In this document: one piece after another, positions 55,717 to 64,000 of the stretch
Position numbering within the stretch: the first letter of the stretch is position 1
Layout of the letters: every line of letters starts with the position of its first letter
Assembly: GCA_965200175.1 (NCBI GenBank)
Contig: OZ241345.1
Span: 2,542,001-2,606,000, forward strand
Source of the DNA: Azophilus sp026709365
Lineage (GTDB): Bacteria; Pseudomonadota; Gammaproteobacteria; Pseudomonadales; Azotimanducaceae
Length of the DNA stretch: 64,000 bases
Direction of reading: 5' to 3'
The notes under the pieces: generated by a model
The model's input: the letters and a program-made list of their open reading frames with translations, nothing else
The model's database searches: none
What the model was told of the DNA's origin: nothing
Program-made: the position numbers and the translations under genes

Positions 55717-57344
55717 CTGAGACCCACTCACAAACCGAACGCTTCTTCAACACATCCGGGCCGGTGGTGCCGGCGGACCACTACTGCATCCCGCCGCTTG
55801 AGCGCCTTGAACTCGACGAGGTGCTGCGGCTGATCCGGCACAAGCGCTACTTCGTGCTGCACGCGCCGCGTCAGACCGGCAAGACCTCGTCGCTGCTGGC
55901 GCTGCGTGACCTGCTCAACGAGGGCGGCGAACACCGCTGCCTGTATGCCAACGTGGAGACCGGGCAGGCCGCCCGCGGTGACGTGGCCAGCGGGATGCAG
56001 GCAATTCTCGCCGAACTGAGCATCCGCGCGCGCACCACCTTTCCCAACAGCGGCTTGGCGGACGCCTTGGAGGGCACGCTGGAGACCGCCGGGCCCTTGA
56101 GCGCCTTGCGCGAGACCTTGGTGCGCTGGTCCACTGCGGACGCCAAGCCGCTGGTGCTGCTGATCGACGAAATCGACGCGCTGGTGGGCGACACGCTGAT
56201 CTCGGTGCTGCGCCAGCTGCGCGCAGGGTACGACATGCGTCCGGCCGCTTTCCCGCAGAGCGTCATCCTGTGCGGCATCCGGGACGTGCGCGACTACCGC
56301 ATCCATTCTGAGACGGGGGGCGACATCATCACTGGCGGCAGCGCCTTCAACATCAAGGCCGAGTCGCTAAGGTTGAGCGACTTGGAAGAGGCCAAGGTGC
56401 GCGCCTTGCTCCGCCAGCACACAGCACAGACCGGGCAAGCCTTCACGGAAGACGCCCTAGCGGCGGTGTGGGAACAGTCCCAGGGCCAGCCGTGGCTGGT
56501 CAACGCGCTGGCGAACCAAGTGTGCTTCGAGAACAAGGCCAACCGGGACCGCTCTCGGACGATCGACGCAGAGGCGGTCATGGAGGCGAGCGAGGCGCTG
56601 ATCCTAGGCCGACAAACGCACCTGCACCAGTTGGCCGACAAACTCCGCGAGGAGCGGGTGCGGCGGGTGGTCGAGCCGGTGCTGAGCGGCAGCGCCAACG
56701 GGGAGGCCCACACGAGCCCCGACGACGTGGAGTACGTCCGCGACCTGGGCCTGCTGGCGCAGCGCGGCCCGCGCCGGATCGCCAACCCGATCTATCGGGA
56801 GGTCATTCCGCGGGAGCTCATGTACGCCAGCGCCGACCTGATCCTCCAAGAGACCGAGTGGTACGTGAAGGCGGACGGCGACCTCGACGTGGAGGGCCTG
56901 CTGGAGGCCTTCCAAGGATTCTTCCGGGAGCACTCGGAGCACTGGATCGAGCGCTTCCAATACAAGGAGGCGGGGCCGCAACTGCTGCTGCAGGCGTTCC
57001 TGCAGCGGGTGGTGAATGGCGGCGGGCGCATCAAGCGCGAATACGCCTTGGGCAGCCGGCGCACGGACCTGCTGATCCTGTGGCCACCCGGCCGCTTCGC
57101 CGGAAGGAGCGATCCGGGAACGCCAGCCCGGCGTTACGTGGTGGAGTGCAAGATCCTGCGCGGCAGCCTGGAGGCAACAGTCCGGGAGGGCCTGGAGCAA
57201 ACCCTGGCCTACATGGACCGGTGCCAAGGCGAGTCCGGCCACTTGGTGATCTTCGACCGCGATGCAGCAAAGCCTTGGGAGGAGAAGCTCTACCAACGTG
57301 AGGAATCCCTCAATGGCAGGCCGGTGACCGTTTGGGGCGCTTGA
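55713..57344 (+). CDS. AAA-like ATPase with C-terminal PD-(D/E)xK nuclease domain
   Basis: 543 residues from GTG 55713. Walker A is APRQTGKTS (51-59) and Walker B LVLLIDEID (147-155). A winged-helix-like region (residues 240-350) follows. The C-terminus has the nuclease signature: Glu443, GSRRTD with Asp452, and YVVECK with Glu478 and Lys480. This is the AAA-ATPase-like plus PDDEXK_9-type layout, seen in many bacteria in multiple copies and of uncertain role; defence or mobile-element functions are proposed for some relatives. It is coupled to the coiled-coil gene. A fragment of a sister gene is at 55129. Confidence 0.8.
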   Translation: MTETHSQTERFFNTSGPVVPADHYCIPPLERLELDEVLRLIRHKRYFVLHAPRQTGKTSSLLALRDLLNEGGEHRCLYANVETGQAARGDVASGMQAILAELSIRARTTFPNSGLADALEGTLETAGPLSALRETLVRWSTADAKPLVLLIDEIDALVGDTLISVLRQLRAGYDMRPAAFPQSVILCGIRDVRDYRIHSETGGDIITGGSAFNIKAESLRLSDLEEAKVRALLRQHTAQTGQAFTEDALAAVWEQSQGQPWLVNALANQVCFENKANRDRSRTIDAEAVMEASEALILGRQTHLHQLADKLREERVRRVVEPVLSGSANGEAHTSPDDVEYVRDLGLLAQRGPRRIANPIYREVIPRELMYASADLILQETEWYVKADGDLDVEGLLEAFQGFFREHSEHWIERFQYKEAGPQLLLQAFLQRVVNGGGRIKREYALGSRRTDLLILWPPGRFAGRSDPGTPARRYVVECKILRGSLEATVREGLEQTLAYMDRCQGESGHLVIFDRDAAKPWEEKLYQREESLNGRPVTVWGA

Positions 57345-57422
57345 GAGGCTCTTTCAGCTTTCCTCCAGCGGCCTTTAAACGTAGTCTATCCGCCAAGCAG
57401 CGCTTGAAACGGAGCAACGCCA

Positions 57423-57899
57423 ATGGGACGAATCGAAAGTCGGCTTGACGAACTCGGCATCGTGCTACCCAAGCCCATGGACTTGGGTCCGCTGCCCTTT
57501 GAGCTGGTGCGCATCCACGGCCAGCGCGCCATCCTCTCCGGCCACTTGCCGTTGGACGCCGAGGGCGCCCTTGCCCAACCGCTCGGTAAGGTGGGCGCCG
57601 AGGTCAGCGCCGAGCAGGGCTACCAAGCGGCGCGGCTGGTCGGCTGCGCGCTGCTGGCCAGCCTCAAGCAGGCGCTCGGCGACCTCGACCGGGTGGCCGG
57701 CTGGGTGCGGCTGTTCGGCATGGTCAACGCAGCGCCGGGCTTCAACCGGCTGCCGGCCGTCATCAACGGCTGCTCGGAACTGATTCTCCAAGTCTTCGGC
57801 CCCGAGGCGGGCGCCCATGCCCGTTCGGCGGTCGGCTTGGCGGAACTGCCCTTCGGCGCCCCGGTGGAGCTGGAGGGCGAGGTGCTGATCCAACCATGA
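57423..57899 (+). CDS. RidA (YjgF/L-PSP) family protein
   Basis: 158 residues, of the longer RidA subgroup. The end is typical: GPEAGAHARSAVGLAELPFG then APVELEGEVLI, with the Arg (ARSAVG) that contacts substrate in RidA. These hydrolyse reactive imines or enamines such as 2-aminoacrylate. The ATGA overlap with the dihydroorotase couples them. Confidence 0.85.
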   Translation: MGRIESRLDELGIVLPKPMDLGPLPFELVRIHGQRAILSGHLPLDAEGALAQPLGKVGAEVSAEQGYQAARLVGCALLASLKQALGDLDRVAGWVRLFGMVNAAPGFNRLPAVINGCSELILQVFGPEAGAHARSAVGLAELPFGAPVELEGEVLIQP

Positions 57900-59230
57900 G
57901 CGCAGTCGGCAACAGGCAACGCATCGTCAACGCCCGCATCGTCAACGAAGGCGCGGTCATCGAAGGCGACCTGCTGATGGAGGACGGACGCATCGCCGCA
58001 ATCGGCAGGGTGCCGGACGGGCCCGACGACGTCACGGACGCCCAAGGCGCTTGGCTGCTGCCGGGCATGATCGACGATCAAGTCCACTTCCGGGAGCCGG
58101 GCTTCACCCACAAGGGCAACATCGCCAGTGAGTCGGCGGCGGCGGTTGCCGGAGGCATCACCAGCTACATGGAGATGCCGAACTGCAACCCGCTGACCAT
58201 CGACCAAGCCCGCCTCAACGAAAAACGCGAGCGCGCCGCTGGCTGCTCCCATGCCAACTACGCCTTCTACCTCGGCGCGACGAACGACAACCTGGAGCAA
58301 ATCAAGTCCGTCGATCCCGCCAGCGCCTGCGGCGTCAAGGTCTTCATGGGGGCCAGCACCGGCGACATGCTGGTGGACGATCCGAAGACCTTGGAGGGCA
58401 TCTTCGCCGCAACGCCGCTGCTGATCGCCACCCACTGCGAGGACACCCCCACCATTGTCGCCAACGAAGCCGCAGCCTTGGCCCGCTACGGCGAGGACAT
58501 ACCCATCGCGGAACATCCGCGCATCCGCTCCGAGGAGGCCTGCTACAGGTCATCGGAACTGGCCGTTCAACTGGCGAAGCGCCACGGCTCCAAGCTGCAC
58601 GTGCTGCACCTGACCACGGCGCGGGAACTGGCGCACTTCGCAACCGGCGACCTGGCCGGCAAGCGCATCACCGCCGAAGCCTGCGTACACCACCTGTTCT
58701 TCGACGAGAGCTGGTACGCCGAGAAAGGCAACGACATCAAGTGCAACCCGGCAATCAAGCGCGCCGAGGACCGGGAGGCGCTGCTGGCAGCGGTGAACGA
58801 CGGGCGCATCGACGTGATCGCCACCGACCACGCGCCCCACACCCGGGAGGAGAAGTCGCGCCCCTACCGGCAAGCGCCCGCCGGGCTGCCGTTGGTCCAG
58901 CACGCGCTGTTGAGCCTGTTCGAGCATTGTCGCCGCGGCCTGCTCGATGCGACCACCATCGCCCGGAAGACCGCCCATGCGCCGGCCGAGCTGTTCGGCG
59001 TCCGCGAGCGCGGGTTCATCCGCGAGGGCTACCACGCCGACCTCGTGCTGGTCGCGGAAGGCCGCACCGACGGCGGCGCCAACCTATTCGCTAAGTGCGG
59101 CTGGAGCCCCTTTGCCGGCATTGAGTTCGGCCACCGCATCGAGGCCACCTGGGTCAACGGCGTGCAGCGATTCGGCAACGGCCAGTTGTTGGACGGCCCG
59201 TTCGGCCAACCGCTTGAGTTCATCCGCTAA
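57896..59230 (+). CDS. Dihydroorotase, variant lacking the first metal His
   Basis: 444 residues. It should interconvert carbamoyl-aspartate and dihydroorotate in pyrimidine synthesis. Conserved parts: the carboxylatable Lys148 in CGVKVFMGAST, LIATHCEDTP, LHVLHLTTA and DVIATDHAPHT. The first site is DDQVHFREPG (61-70), where the usual HxH is QxH, so one metal ligand is replaced. Some annotated bacterial dihydroorotases of this type exist. Activity is expected but not certain; another cyclic amidohydrolase is the alternative. Confidence 0.83.
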   Translation: MSAVGNRQRIVNARIVNEGAVIEGDLLMEDGRIAAIGRVPDGPDDVTDAQGAWLLPGMIDDQVHFREPGFTHKGNIASESAAAVAGGITSYMEMPNCNPLTIDQARLNEKRERAAGCSHANYAFYLGATNDNLEQIKSVDPASACGVKVFMGASTGDMLVDDPKTLEGIFAATPLLIATHCEDTPTIVANEAAALARYGEDIPIAEHPRIRSEEACYRSSELAVQLAKRHGSKLHVLHLTTARELAHFATGDLAGKRITAEACVHHLFFDESWYAEKGNDIKCNPAIKRAEDREALLAAVNDGRIDVIATDHAPHTREEKSRPYRQAPAGLPLVQHALLSLFEHCRRGLLDATTIARKTAHAPAELFGVRERGFIREGYHADLVLVAEGRTDGGANLFAKCGWSPFAGIEFGHRIEATWVNGVQRFGNGQLLDGPFGQPLEFIR

Positions 59231-59317
59231 TGCGCCATCCCAAAAGAAGACTCGGGATGCGCCGGCCCGCAACCTGCTGCGACCAGACTGACTGAAGCGG
59301 GGCGAGGGACCATCCCA

Positions 59318-60841
59318 ATGGGCTGCTTTCCGCGTCTCGCCCCTGCCCGATTGGCGACCGCCGCAGCAGTGCTGTGGCTGCTTGCGGGCTGCGGGGAATC
59401 GGCGCGAAAGGCGCCGCCCCCGAGCGCCGATCCGTTGCCGGGCCTTGGCCACCTCCGCCTGATCACCGAGCCGCACACCGACGACTTCGACGGCATGGCG
59501 CAGCGCCGGACCATCCGCGCCCTGGTGGTGCGCAGCAAGACCTTCTACTTCTTCGACGGCGCCGCCAAGCGGGGCCTTTCCTACGAGCGGCTCAAGGCCT
59601 TTGAAGCCTACGTGAACGAGCGGCGCGAAACCGGTTCGCTCGGGATCAACGTGATCTTCCTGCCGGTCACCCGCGACCAGCTCATCCCGGCGCTGCTCGC
59701 TGGCTACGGCGACTTGGCGGTGGCCAACCTGACCATCACTCCGGAGCGCCAGGCGCAAGTCGATTTCTCCATTCCGGTGCAGCGGGAGGTGCGTGAGATC
59801 CTGGTGACCGGCCCCGCCAGCGAACCCGTCGCCGCCATCGAGGACCTGTCCGGCCAGACCCTGCACACCCGTCGTTCAAGCAGCTACCACGAAAGCCTGA
59901 TGGCGCTCAACGAGCGCTTTGCGGCCAGCGGACTGCCACCGGTGGACATCGTTCCCGTGGCGGAGCACCTGGAGGATGAGGAGCTGCTCGAAATGGTCAA
60001 TGCCAGCCTGATCCCGCGCATCGTGATCGACTCGCACAAGGCGGCGTTCTGGATGCGGATATTCGATTCGATCGAAGTCCGTCCCGACATCGTGCTGCGC
60101 GACCAAGCTGACATCGCTTGGGCGTTCCGGCCTGCAAGCCCCCAGCTCAAGGCGATGGTCGATGGCTTTCTCATGAACGTGCGGGAGGGCTCGCTGACCG
60201 GCAACGTGCTTCTGCAGCGCTACCTCAAGGAGACGCGCTATGTGGAGAACGCCCTGAACTCCGCGGCCATGCGCAAGTTCGACGAGACCGCCCACCTGTT
60301 TCAGGAATACGGAGACCGCTATGACTTCGACTGGCTGATGGTCCTGTCCCAAGCCTACCAGGAGTCCCGCCTCGACCAGAGCGCGCGCAGCCATGCCGGG
60401 GCCATCGGCGTGATGCAGGTGCTGCCGAGCACCGCAGCGGACAAGAACGTCAACGTCGGCGACATCACCGAACTGGACAACAACATCCACGCAGGCAACA
60501 AGTACCTGCGCTTCCTCCGCGACCGCTACTTCGACTCCGAACCCATGGACGAACTCAACAAGACCCTGTTCGCCTTCGCCTCCTACAACGCCGGCCCGGC
60601 CCGCATCAGTCGGTTGCGCTCCGAGGCGGAGCAGCAGGGCCTCGACCCCAACCTGTGGTTCGACAACGTGGAGGCCGTGGCGGCGCAGCGCATCGGCCGC
60701 GAGACGGTGGACTACGTCAGCAACATCTACAAATACTGGATCGCCTACCGCCTAAACCGCGACCAACTCACCCAGAGGGCAGGTAGTCAGCCGCCAGCCG
60801 CCCGATTTCCTGAAAGAACTGATCGCGCACTTCGGCGATGA
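59318..60841 (+). CDS. mltF: Membrane-bound lytic transglycosylase F
   Basis: 507 residues. The lipobox is LLAGC (Cys25). A solute-binding-protein (SBP_bac_3) domain covers about residues 60-300, followed by the SLT domain: YQESRLDQ with the catalytic Glu, GAIGVMQVLPSTA and FASYNAGPARISRLR. It cleaves peptidoglycan with 1,6-anhydro products. The last about 25 codons overlap the convergent nitronate monooxygenase gene by 74 bases, an extended tail likely due to a lost stop. Confidence 0.92.
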   Translation: MGCFPRLAPARLATAAAVLWLLAGCGESARKAPPPSADPLPGLGHLRLITEPHTDDFDGMAQRRTIRALVVRSKTFYFFDGAAKRGLSYERLKAFEAYVNERRETGSLGINVIFLPVTRDQLIPALLAGYGDLAVANLTITPERQAQVDFSIPVQREVREILVTGPASEPVAAIEDLSGQTLHTRRSSSYHESLMALNERFAASGLPPVDIVPVAEHLEDEELLEMVNASLIPRIVIDSHKAAFWMRIFDSIEVRPDIVLRDQADIAWAFRPASPQLKAMVDGFLMNVREGSLTGNVLLQRYLKETRYVENALNSAAMRKFDETAHLFQEYGDRYDFDWLMVLSQAYQESRLDQSARSHAGAIGVMQVLPSTAADKNVNVGDITELDNNIHAGNKYLRFLRDRYFDSEPMDELNKTLFAFASYNAGPARISRLRSEAEQQGLDPNLWFDNVEAVAAQRIGRETVDYVSNIYKYWIAYRLNRDQLTQRAGSQPPAARFPERTDRALRR

Positions 60842-61745
60842 TCTCGGCGACCGGGCGGACGGCGTCTATGCGCCCGCAGACTTGTCCGCTCAGCGCGATG
60901 CTGGCTTCCATGTCGCCGCCGAAGTAGAGGTCCAGGGCGGTGCCGAACTCGGTCATGGCGTTGGTTTCGGTGTCGTACTCCAAGCGGCTGGTCTTCTCGG
61001 TGCGCAGGGCGCGCAAGGCCGGCGAGGCATGGCGGTTGAGGAAGACGGTGTCGGTTTCCTTGGCTTGGACCACGGCATTCTTCCAGTTCTCATGGACCGG
61101 CGACTCCGCCGCCGAGACCATGCGGGTGCCCATCTGCACCCCCTCCGCGCCCAAGGCGAAGGCGGCGGCCATGGAGCGGCCATCGACAAAGCCGCCGGCG
61201 GCGATGATGGGCACATCCACTTGGGAGCGCACCAAGGGCAGCAGCACCATGCTGGCCACCTCCCGGGGGTTCTTGAAGCCGCCGCCCTCGCCGCCCTCCA
61301 CCACCAAGCCATCGACGCCGCAGGCCACCGCCTTCTTGGCCGCGCCAAGGCTGGGCACCACATGGAAGACGGTCAGGCCTGCGCTCTTCAACTCCTCCGT
61401 GTAGCGCTCCGGGTTGCCGGCTGAGGTGGTGACGAACTGCACGCCCTGGTCGATGACGAAGCGGACGATGTTCGGATCGCGCACGAAGGCTTGGGCGATG
61501 TTGACGCCAAAGGGCTTGTCGGTGAGTTGGCGCATCTTGCGTATTTCGCCGCGCACGGCATCGAGTTCCCCCGAAGAGGTCTCGATGATGCCGAGCGCCC
61601 CGGCGTTGGAGACCGCCGAGGCGAGCGCCGAACGGGCGATCCAGCCCATGGGCGCCTGCACGATGGGAATCTCCACGCCCAGCAGGCGGGTGACGCGATT
61701 GTCGAAGGCAGCGGCGTCGTGGGACGCGGAAGGAGCGCTTTGCAT
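60768..61745 (-). CDS. Nitronate monooxygenase (2-nitropropane dioxygenase family)
   Basis: 325 residues of the FMN TIM-barrel class: IPIVQAPMGWIARSALASAV, GVDGLVVEGGEGGGFKNPRE and VPIIAAGGFVDGRSMAAAFA, then ALGAEGVQMGTRM. It oxidises nitronates using FMN and oxygen; some relatives are enoyl reductases (FabK-like). The upstream neighbour on the strand is the GST-like gene, 34 bases away. Confidence 0.88.
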   Translation of the reverse strand: MQSAPSASHDAAAFDNRVTRLLGVEIPIVQAPMGWIARSALASAVSNAGALGIIETSSGELDAVRGEIRKMRQLTDKPFGVNIAQAFVRDPNIVRFVIDQGVQFVTTSAGNPERYTEELKSAGLTVFHVVPSLGAAKKAVACGVDGLVVEGGEGGGFKNPREVASMVLLPLVRSQVDVPIIAAGGFVDGRSMAAAFALGAEGVQMGTRMVSAAESPVHENWKNAVVQAKETDTVFLNRHASPALRALRTEKTSRLEYDTETNAMTEFGTALDLYFGGDMEASIALSGQVCGRIDAVRPVAEIIAEVRDQFFQEIGRLAADYLPSG

Positions 61746-61779
61746 GGCCGAAGGGTCTCCAAGCGTTGGTGGCGAACTG

Positions 61780-62550
61780 CTAGCCCAACGGGACCGGCAA
61801 TTCCAGATGGTCGTCGTAGATGCGCCGTTGATGGGCCCGCAGGCGCGGGGTCAGCGCGGCATTGATGTCCTCGTCGCGGCAGCTGTAGGCGTCGCGGATC
61901 ATCGGCAGCGCCGGCAGCTCAGCCTCCGGCAACGGAGCGAAGAGATTGGCGAACGCCGCCCAATAGACATCGATGGCGGACAGCGCTGCGCCGCACAGCC
62001 ACCGCCCCTGCCGCAGCCGCCCATCAAGCAGGCCGAGCACCTCCAGCACCCGCGGCTTGGCTTGGCGGGCGTGAACCGGGTTCAAGCCGTACTTGGCGGC
62101 AAGGTACTGCCCTACCCCCGGCGGGAACTTCCCTTCCGTCTCCTCGTGGGACAGGGCGCGTTGCGCCATGACCAGCCGGTAGGCCCAGCCAAGGCCCATC
62201 TGGCCGCAGATTTCGTGGGCCAGGCCGAAGCAGTCCGCCCGCTGCGAAGCGCTGCCGGGAATCAGCGCAGGCTCCGGCGCCAACCGTTCCGCGAGGATGA
62301 GGATTTCGGCCCAACCGGTTCGCAACGGCTCGTTCTCGAAGGCCACCACCGGAACGGAGGAGTCCCCCGCCCAAGCGGCGACCGCGCCCTCCTCATCCCC
62401 CTCGCCCTGAACGCCGTACTGACAATCCAGCCCCTTGACGTGGAAGATGCCCTTGGCGGCTTCGGCCCAAGGCGTCGGCACGCCGCGCAGGCAGGCCATG
62501 CGCAGCCCCGGCGCCGTTCTGATCTCCGCAATGGTTGCAAATCGAGCCAA
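61780..62550 (-). CDS. Glutathione S-transferase-like protein
   Basis: 256 residues from TTG 62550, with AGGAGA 8 bases upstream, which outweighs an in-frame ATG further out. The thioredoxin-like part has PGLRMACLRGVPTPWAEAAK and SVPVVAFENEPLRTGWAEIL with the Pro of the glutathione site. The C-terminal helical domain has LSAIDVYWAAFANLFAPLPE. The substrate is unknown. It may be cotranscribed with the nitronate monooxygenase. Confidence 0.75.
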   Translation of the reverse strand: MARFATIAEIRTAPGLRMACLRGVPTPWAEAAKGIFHVKGLDCQYGVQGEGDEEGAVAAWAGDSSVPVVAFENEPLRTGWAEILILAERLAPEPALIPGSASQRADCFGLAHEICGQMGLGWAYRLVMAQRALSHEETEGKFPPGVGQYLAAKYGLNPVHARQAKPRVLEVLGLLDGRLRQGRWLCGAALSAIDVYWAAFANLFAPLPEAELPALPMIRDAYSCRDEDINAALTPRLRAHQRRIYDDHLELPVPLG

Positions 62551-62686
62551 GCCGGTTCTCCTAGGCCAACGAAAAGCGCTGCGCACAAGCAGGCCTCCAA
62601 GCTTAACCGCCGCAAGTCTGTGGCCGAGAGCCATCCCATCCAAGTTCCGCCTCCATTTTCACAAACACGCTACCGACTTGGCAATT

Positions 62687-62778
62687 GCGCGACCTGACGG
62701 TCGCGGATGGAGTTTCGCCTACGCGAAACTCCGCACTCGTCTCGTCGCCCAGGCCAGGTTCCGATATGTTTCTGAGCG
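62687..62778 (+). repeat. Two-hairpin repeat, copy 14 (CGCGACC-type)
   Basis: The constant hairpin has a changed loop (TTTCGCCTACGCGAAA) and the tail an extra CTCGT. It sits in the 62551-62993 gap between the GST-like gene and the second crotonase; I see nothing else in that gap. Confidence 0.85.
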
Positions 62779-62993
62779 CTTGCAATAGGAATCCAGTGCA
62801 TCCGGAACCACTTGCATCAAGGACATTGCGCTGCGGCGCCGCCCTGGCGGTGTTCCCTGTTCCGGGCGCGCGGATTTGACTCCCGCGCTTTAGTGCTCGA
62901 CGCCAACAACCTGCGCATATCTGCTATAAGACGGAACATCTTTGGCGGTTTGCCGGGAGATGCAATCACCACAGCAATGGACAGGAGACCAGC

Positions 62994-63791
62994 ATGTCAG
63001 TCGTGAATTTCGAGCGGCACGGGCACATCGCCCAAATCACCCTCAATCGGCCGGAAGCGCTCAACGCCATCAGCCCGGAGCTGGCCGTGCGCCTGGACCG
63101 CATCTGGCACGAGGTGCGCGACGACGATGCCGTGCGAGTGGCGGTGGTCACCGGCACGGGCCGCTCATTCTGCGCCGGGGCTGACCTCGGCCAGATGATT
63201 CCGCTGATGTCCGGCGCCCGCCAGCCGGAAAACGAGTGGGATGAGCAGCTGCTGAAGGATCCCGGGATCGGCGGGCGCGCCCTGCTGCGCAACTTCGACC
63301 CCGACAAGCCGATCATCGCCGCCCTCAACGGCCATGCCATCGCCGGCGGGATGGAACTGGTTCAGGGCACCGACATCCGCATCGCCGCGCCCGCCGCCAA
63401 GCTGGGCGTGCAGGAGGTCAAGTGGGCGCTGTTTCCGGCGGGCGGCTCCAGCGTGCGCCTGCCCAGCCAGCTGCCCTTCAGCAAGGCGATGGAACTGCTC
63501 CTGACCGGCGACCTGATCAGTGCTGAGGAGGCGCTGGCGCTCGGCTTCCTGAACGACGTGGACAACAAGCCGCTGGAGCGGGCCATGACGATCGCCGCAA
63601 AGATCGCCGCCAACGGCCCCTTGGCCGTGCGGGCGATACGGCGCTCCGCCCGAGCCTGCCTCGGCTTGCCGGAAGCCGAGGCGCTGAAGGTCGAGAGCCG
63701 GTTCTCGGCCCCGGTCTTTCAAACCGAGGATGCCCGGGAAGGCCCGCGCGCCTTCATGGAAAAACGCCAACCCAACTACCAAGGCCGCTAG
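62994..63791 (+). CDS. Enoyl-CoA hydratase/isomerase (crotonase) family protein
   Basis: 265 residues, standard length. It has the opening IAQITLNRPEALNAISPELA, the first oxyanion segment GRSFCAGADLGQM and the second GHAIAGGMELVQGTDIRIAA, followed by VKWALFPAGGSSVRLP. The glutamate positions of a classic hydratase are only partly kept (Glu in VQEVKWALFP). GGAG lies 9 bases upstream of ATG. It is followed 9 bases later by the M50 protease gene. Confidence 0.87.
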   Translation: MSVVNFERHGHIAQITLNRPEALNAISPELAVRLDRIWHEVRDDDAVRVAVVTGTGRSFCAGADLGQMIPLMSGARQPENEWDEQLLKDPGIGGRALLRNFDPDKPIIAALNGHAIAGGMELVQGTDIRIAAPAAKLGVQEVKWALFPAGGSSVRLPSQLPFSKAMELLLTGDLISAEEALALGFLNDVDNKPLERAMTIAAKIAANGPLAVRAIRRSARACLGLPEAEALKVESRFSAPVFQTEDAREGPRAFMEKRQPNYQGR

Positions 63792-63800
63792 AGGCCGGCC

Positions 63801-64000
63801 ATGATCAGCTTGCTGCTCGGCGGTCAGTACGTGGTCTTCGCGCTGCTGCTGATCGCACTGGTCGTGTCCCTGTCCTTCCACGAGTTCGGCCACGCGCTGG
63901 TGGCCAAGTGGCATGGCGACGACACGGCCGAGCGGGCTGGCCGGCTGACCGTCAATCCGCTGGCCCACATCGATCCGGTCGGATTGCTGATGGTGGTGCT
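63801..64000 (+). CDS. M50-family (site-2) metalloprotease, N-terminal part
   Basis: Sixty-six codons before the window ends. An N-terminal membrane helix (YVVFALLLIALVVSLS) contains the zinc-binding FHEFGHALVAKWHGDD, followed by GRLTVNPLAHIDPVGLLMVV. This is the short M50B peptidase layout (SREBP/SpoIVFB-like) that cuts membrane proteins. The rest lies outside the window. Confidence 0.88.
   Translation, partial: MISLLLGGQYVVFALLLIALVVSLSFHEFGHALVAKWHGDDTAERAGRLTVNPLAHIDPVGLLMVV

Overview
The window is a 64 kb stretch of GC-rich, gene-dense chromosome. The gene content and order point to a gammaproteobacterium: mnmA-hflD-purB in the E. coli order, recO, rlmD, lspA, ribF, mltF, a tRNA-Val/tRNA-Asp pair, and fimT/pilEVWXY1 minor-pilin genes. 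Many CoA-transferase, crotonase, luciferase-like oxidoreductase and DsbA-like genes resemble the repertoire of uncultured marine or host-associated gammaproteobacteria. That ecological reading is inference; nothing in the sequence names the organism.

Layout. 1-6.9 kb: a cytochrome P450 tail, two decayed genes (an SDR with an internal deletion and a Uma2-like ORF with an in-frame stop), class I aldolase, a secreted PQQ dehydrogenase, a PNPOx-like protein, rlmD and recO. 7-28 kb: a methyltransferase, two tRNAs, photolyase, and a mixed catabolic/transport set (CoA transferase, paired DsbA/HCCA-isomerase-like proteins, LLM oxidoreductase, hydrolase, crotonase, NhaC, desaturase, GPH transporter, RND pump). 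This part is interspersed with dispersed hairpin repeats. 28.3-42.4 kb: a type III secretion island made of two convergent operons. 42.5-48.2 kb: minor type IV pilins and PilY1. 48.6-63.8 kb: housekeeping genes (lspA, ribF, mnmA, hflD, purB, aceA, dihydroorotase, mltF) plus a small membrane coiled-coil / AAA-nuclease module. The window ends inside an M50 metalloprotease.

The type III island is the main accessory system. The plus-strand operon has a good sigma70 promoter and reads translocator-like protein, SctW, chaperone, SctX, SctY, SctV, SctN, SctO. This is essentially the Yersinia yopN-tyeA-sycN-yscX-yscY-lcrD order followed by yscN-yscO. The minus-strand operon reads LcrG-like, TPR chaperone, SctE translocator, needle-tip-like protein, second TPR chaperone, CesT-type chaperone, YscE-like co-chaperone, SctC secretin. 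No needle, inner rings, sorting platform or SctRSTU export gate is present, so the apparatus must be completed from another locus if it works.

Four repeat systems stand out: a modular two-hairpin element (about 15 copies or fragments) whose first hairpin is exchanged between copies; a 163/164 bp MITE-like element with about 20 bp inverted ends, one copy of which supplies the start of pilX; a 45-46 bp hairpin repeat inserted in the leader of pilW; and a 105 bp tandem repeat between pilE and lspA. With several internally deleted pseudogenes and a decayed second copy of the AAA-nuclease gene end, they suggest a genome undergoing repeat-driven remodelling.
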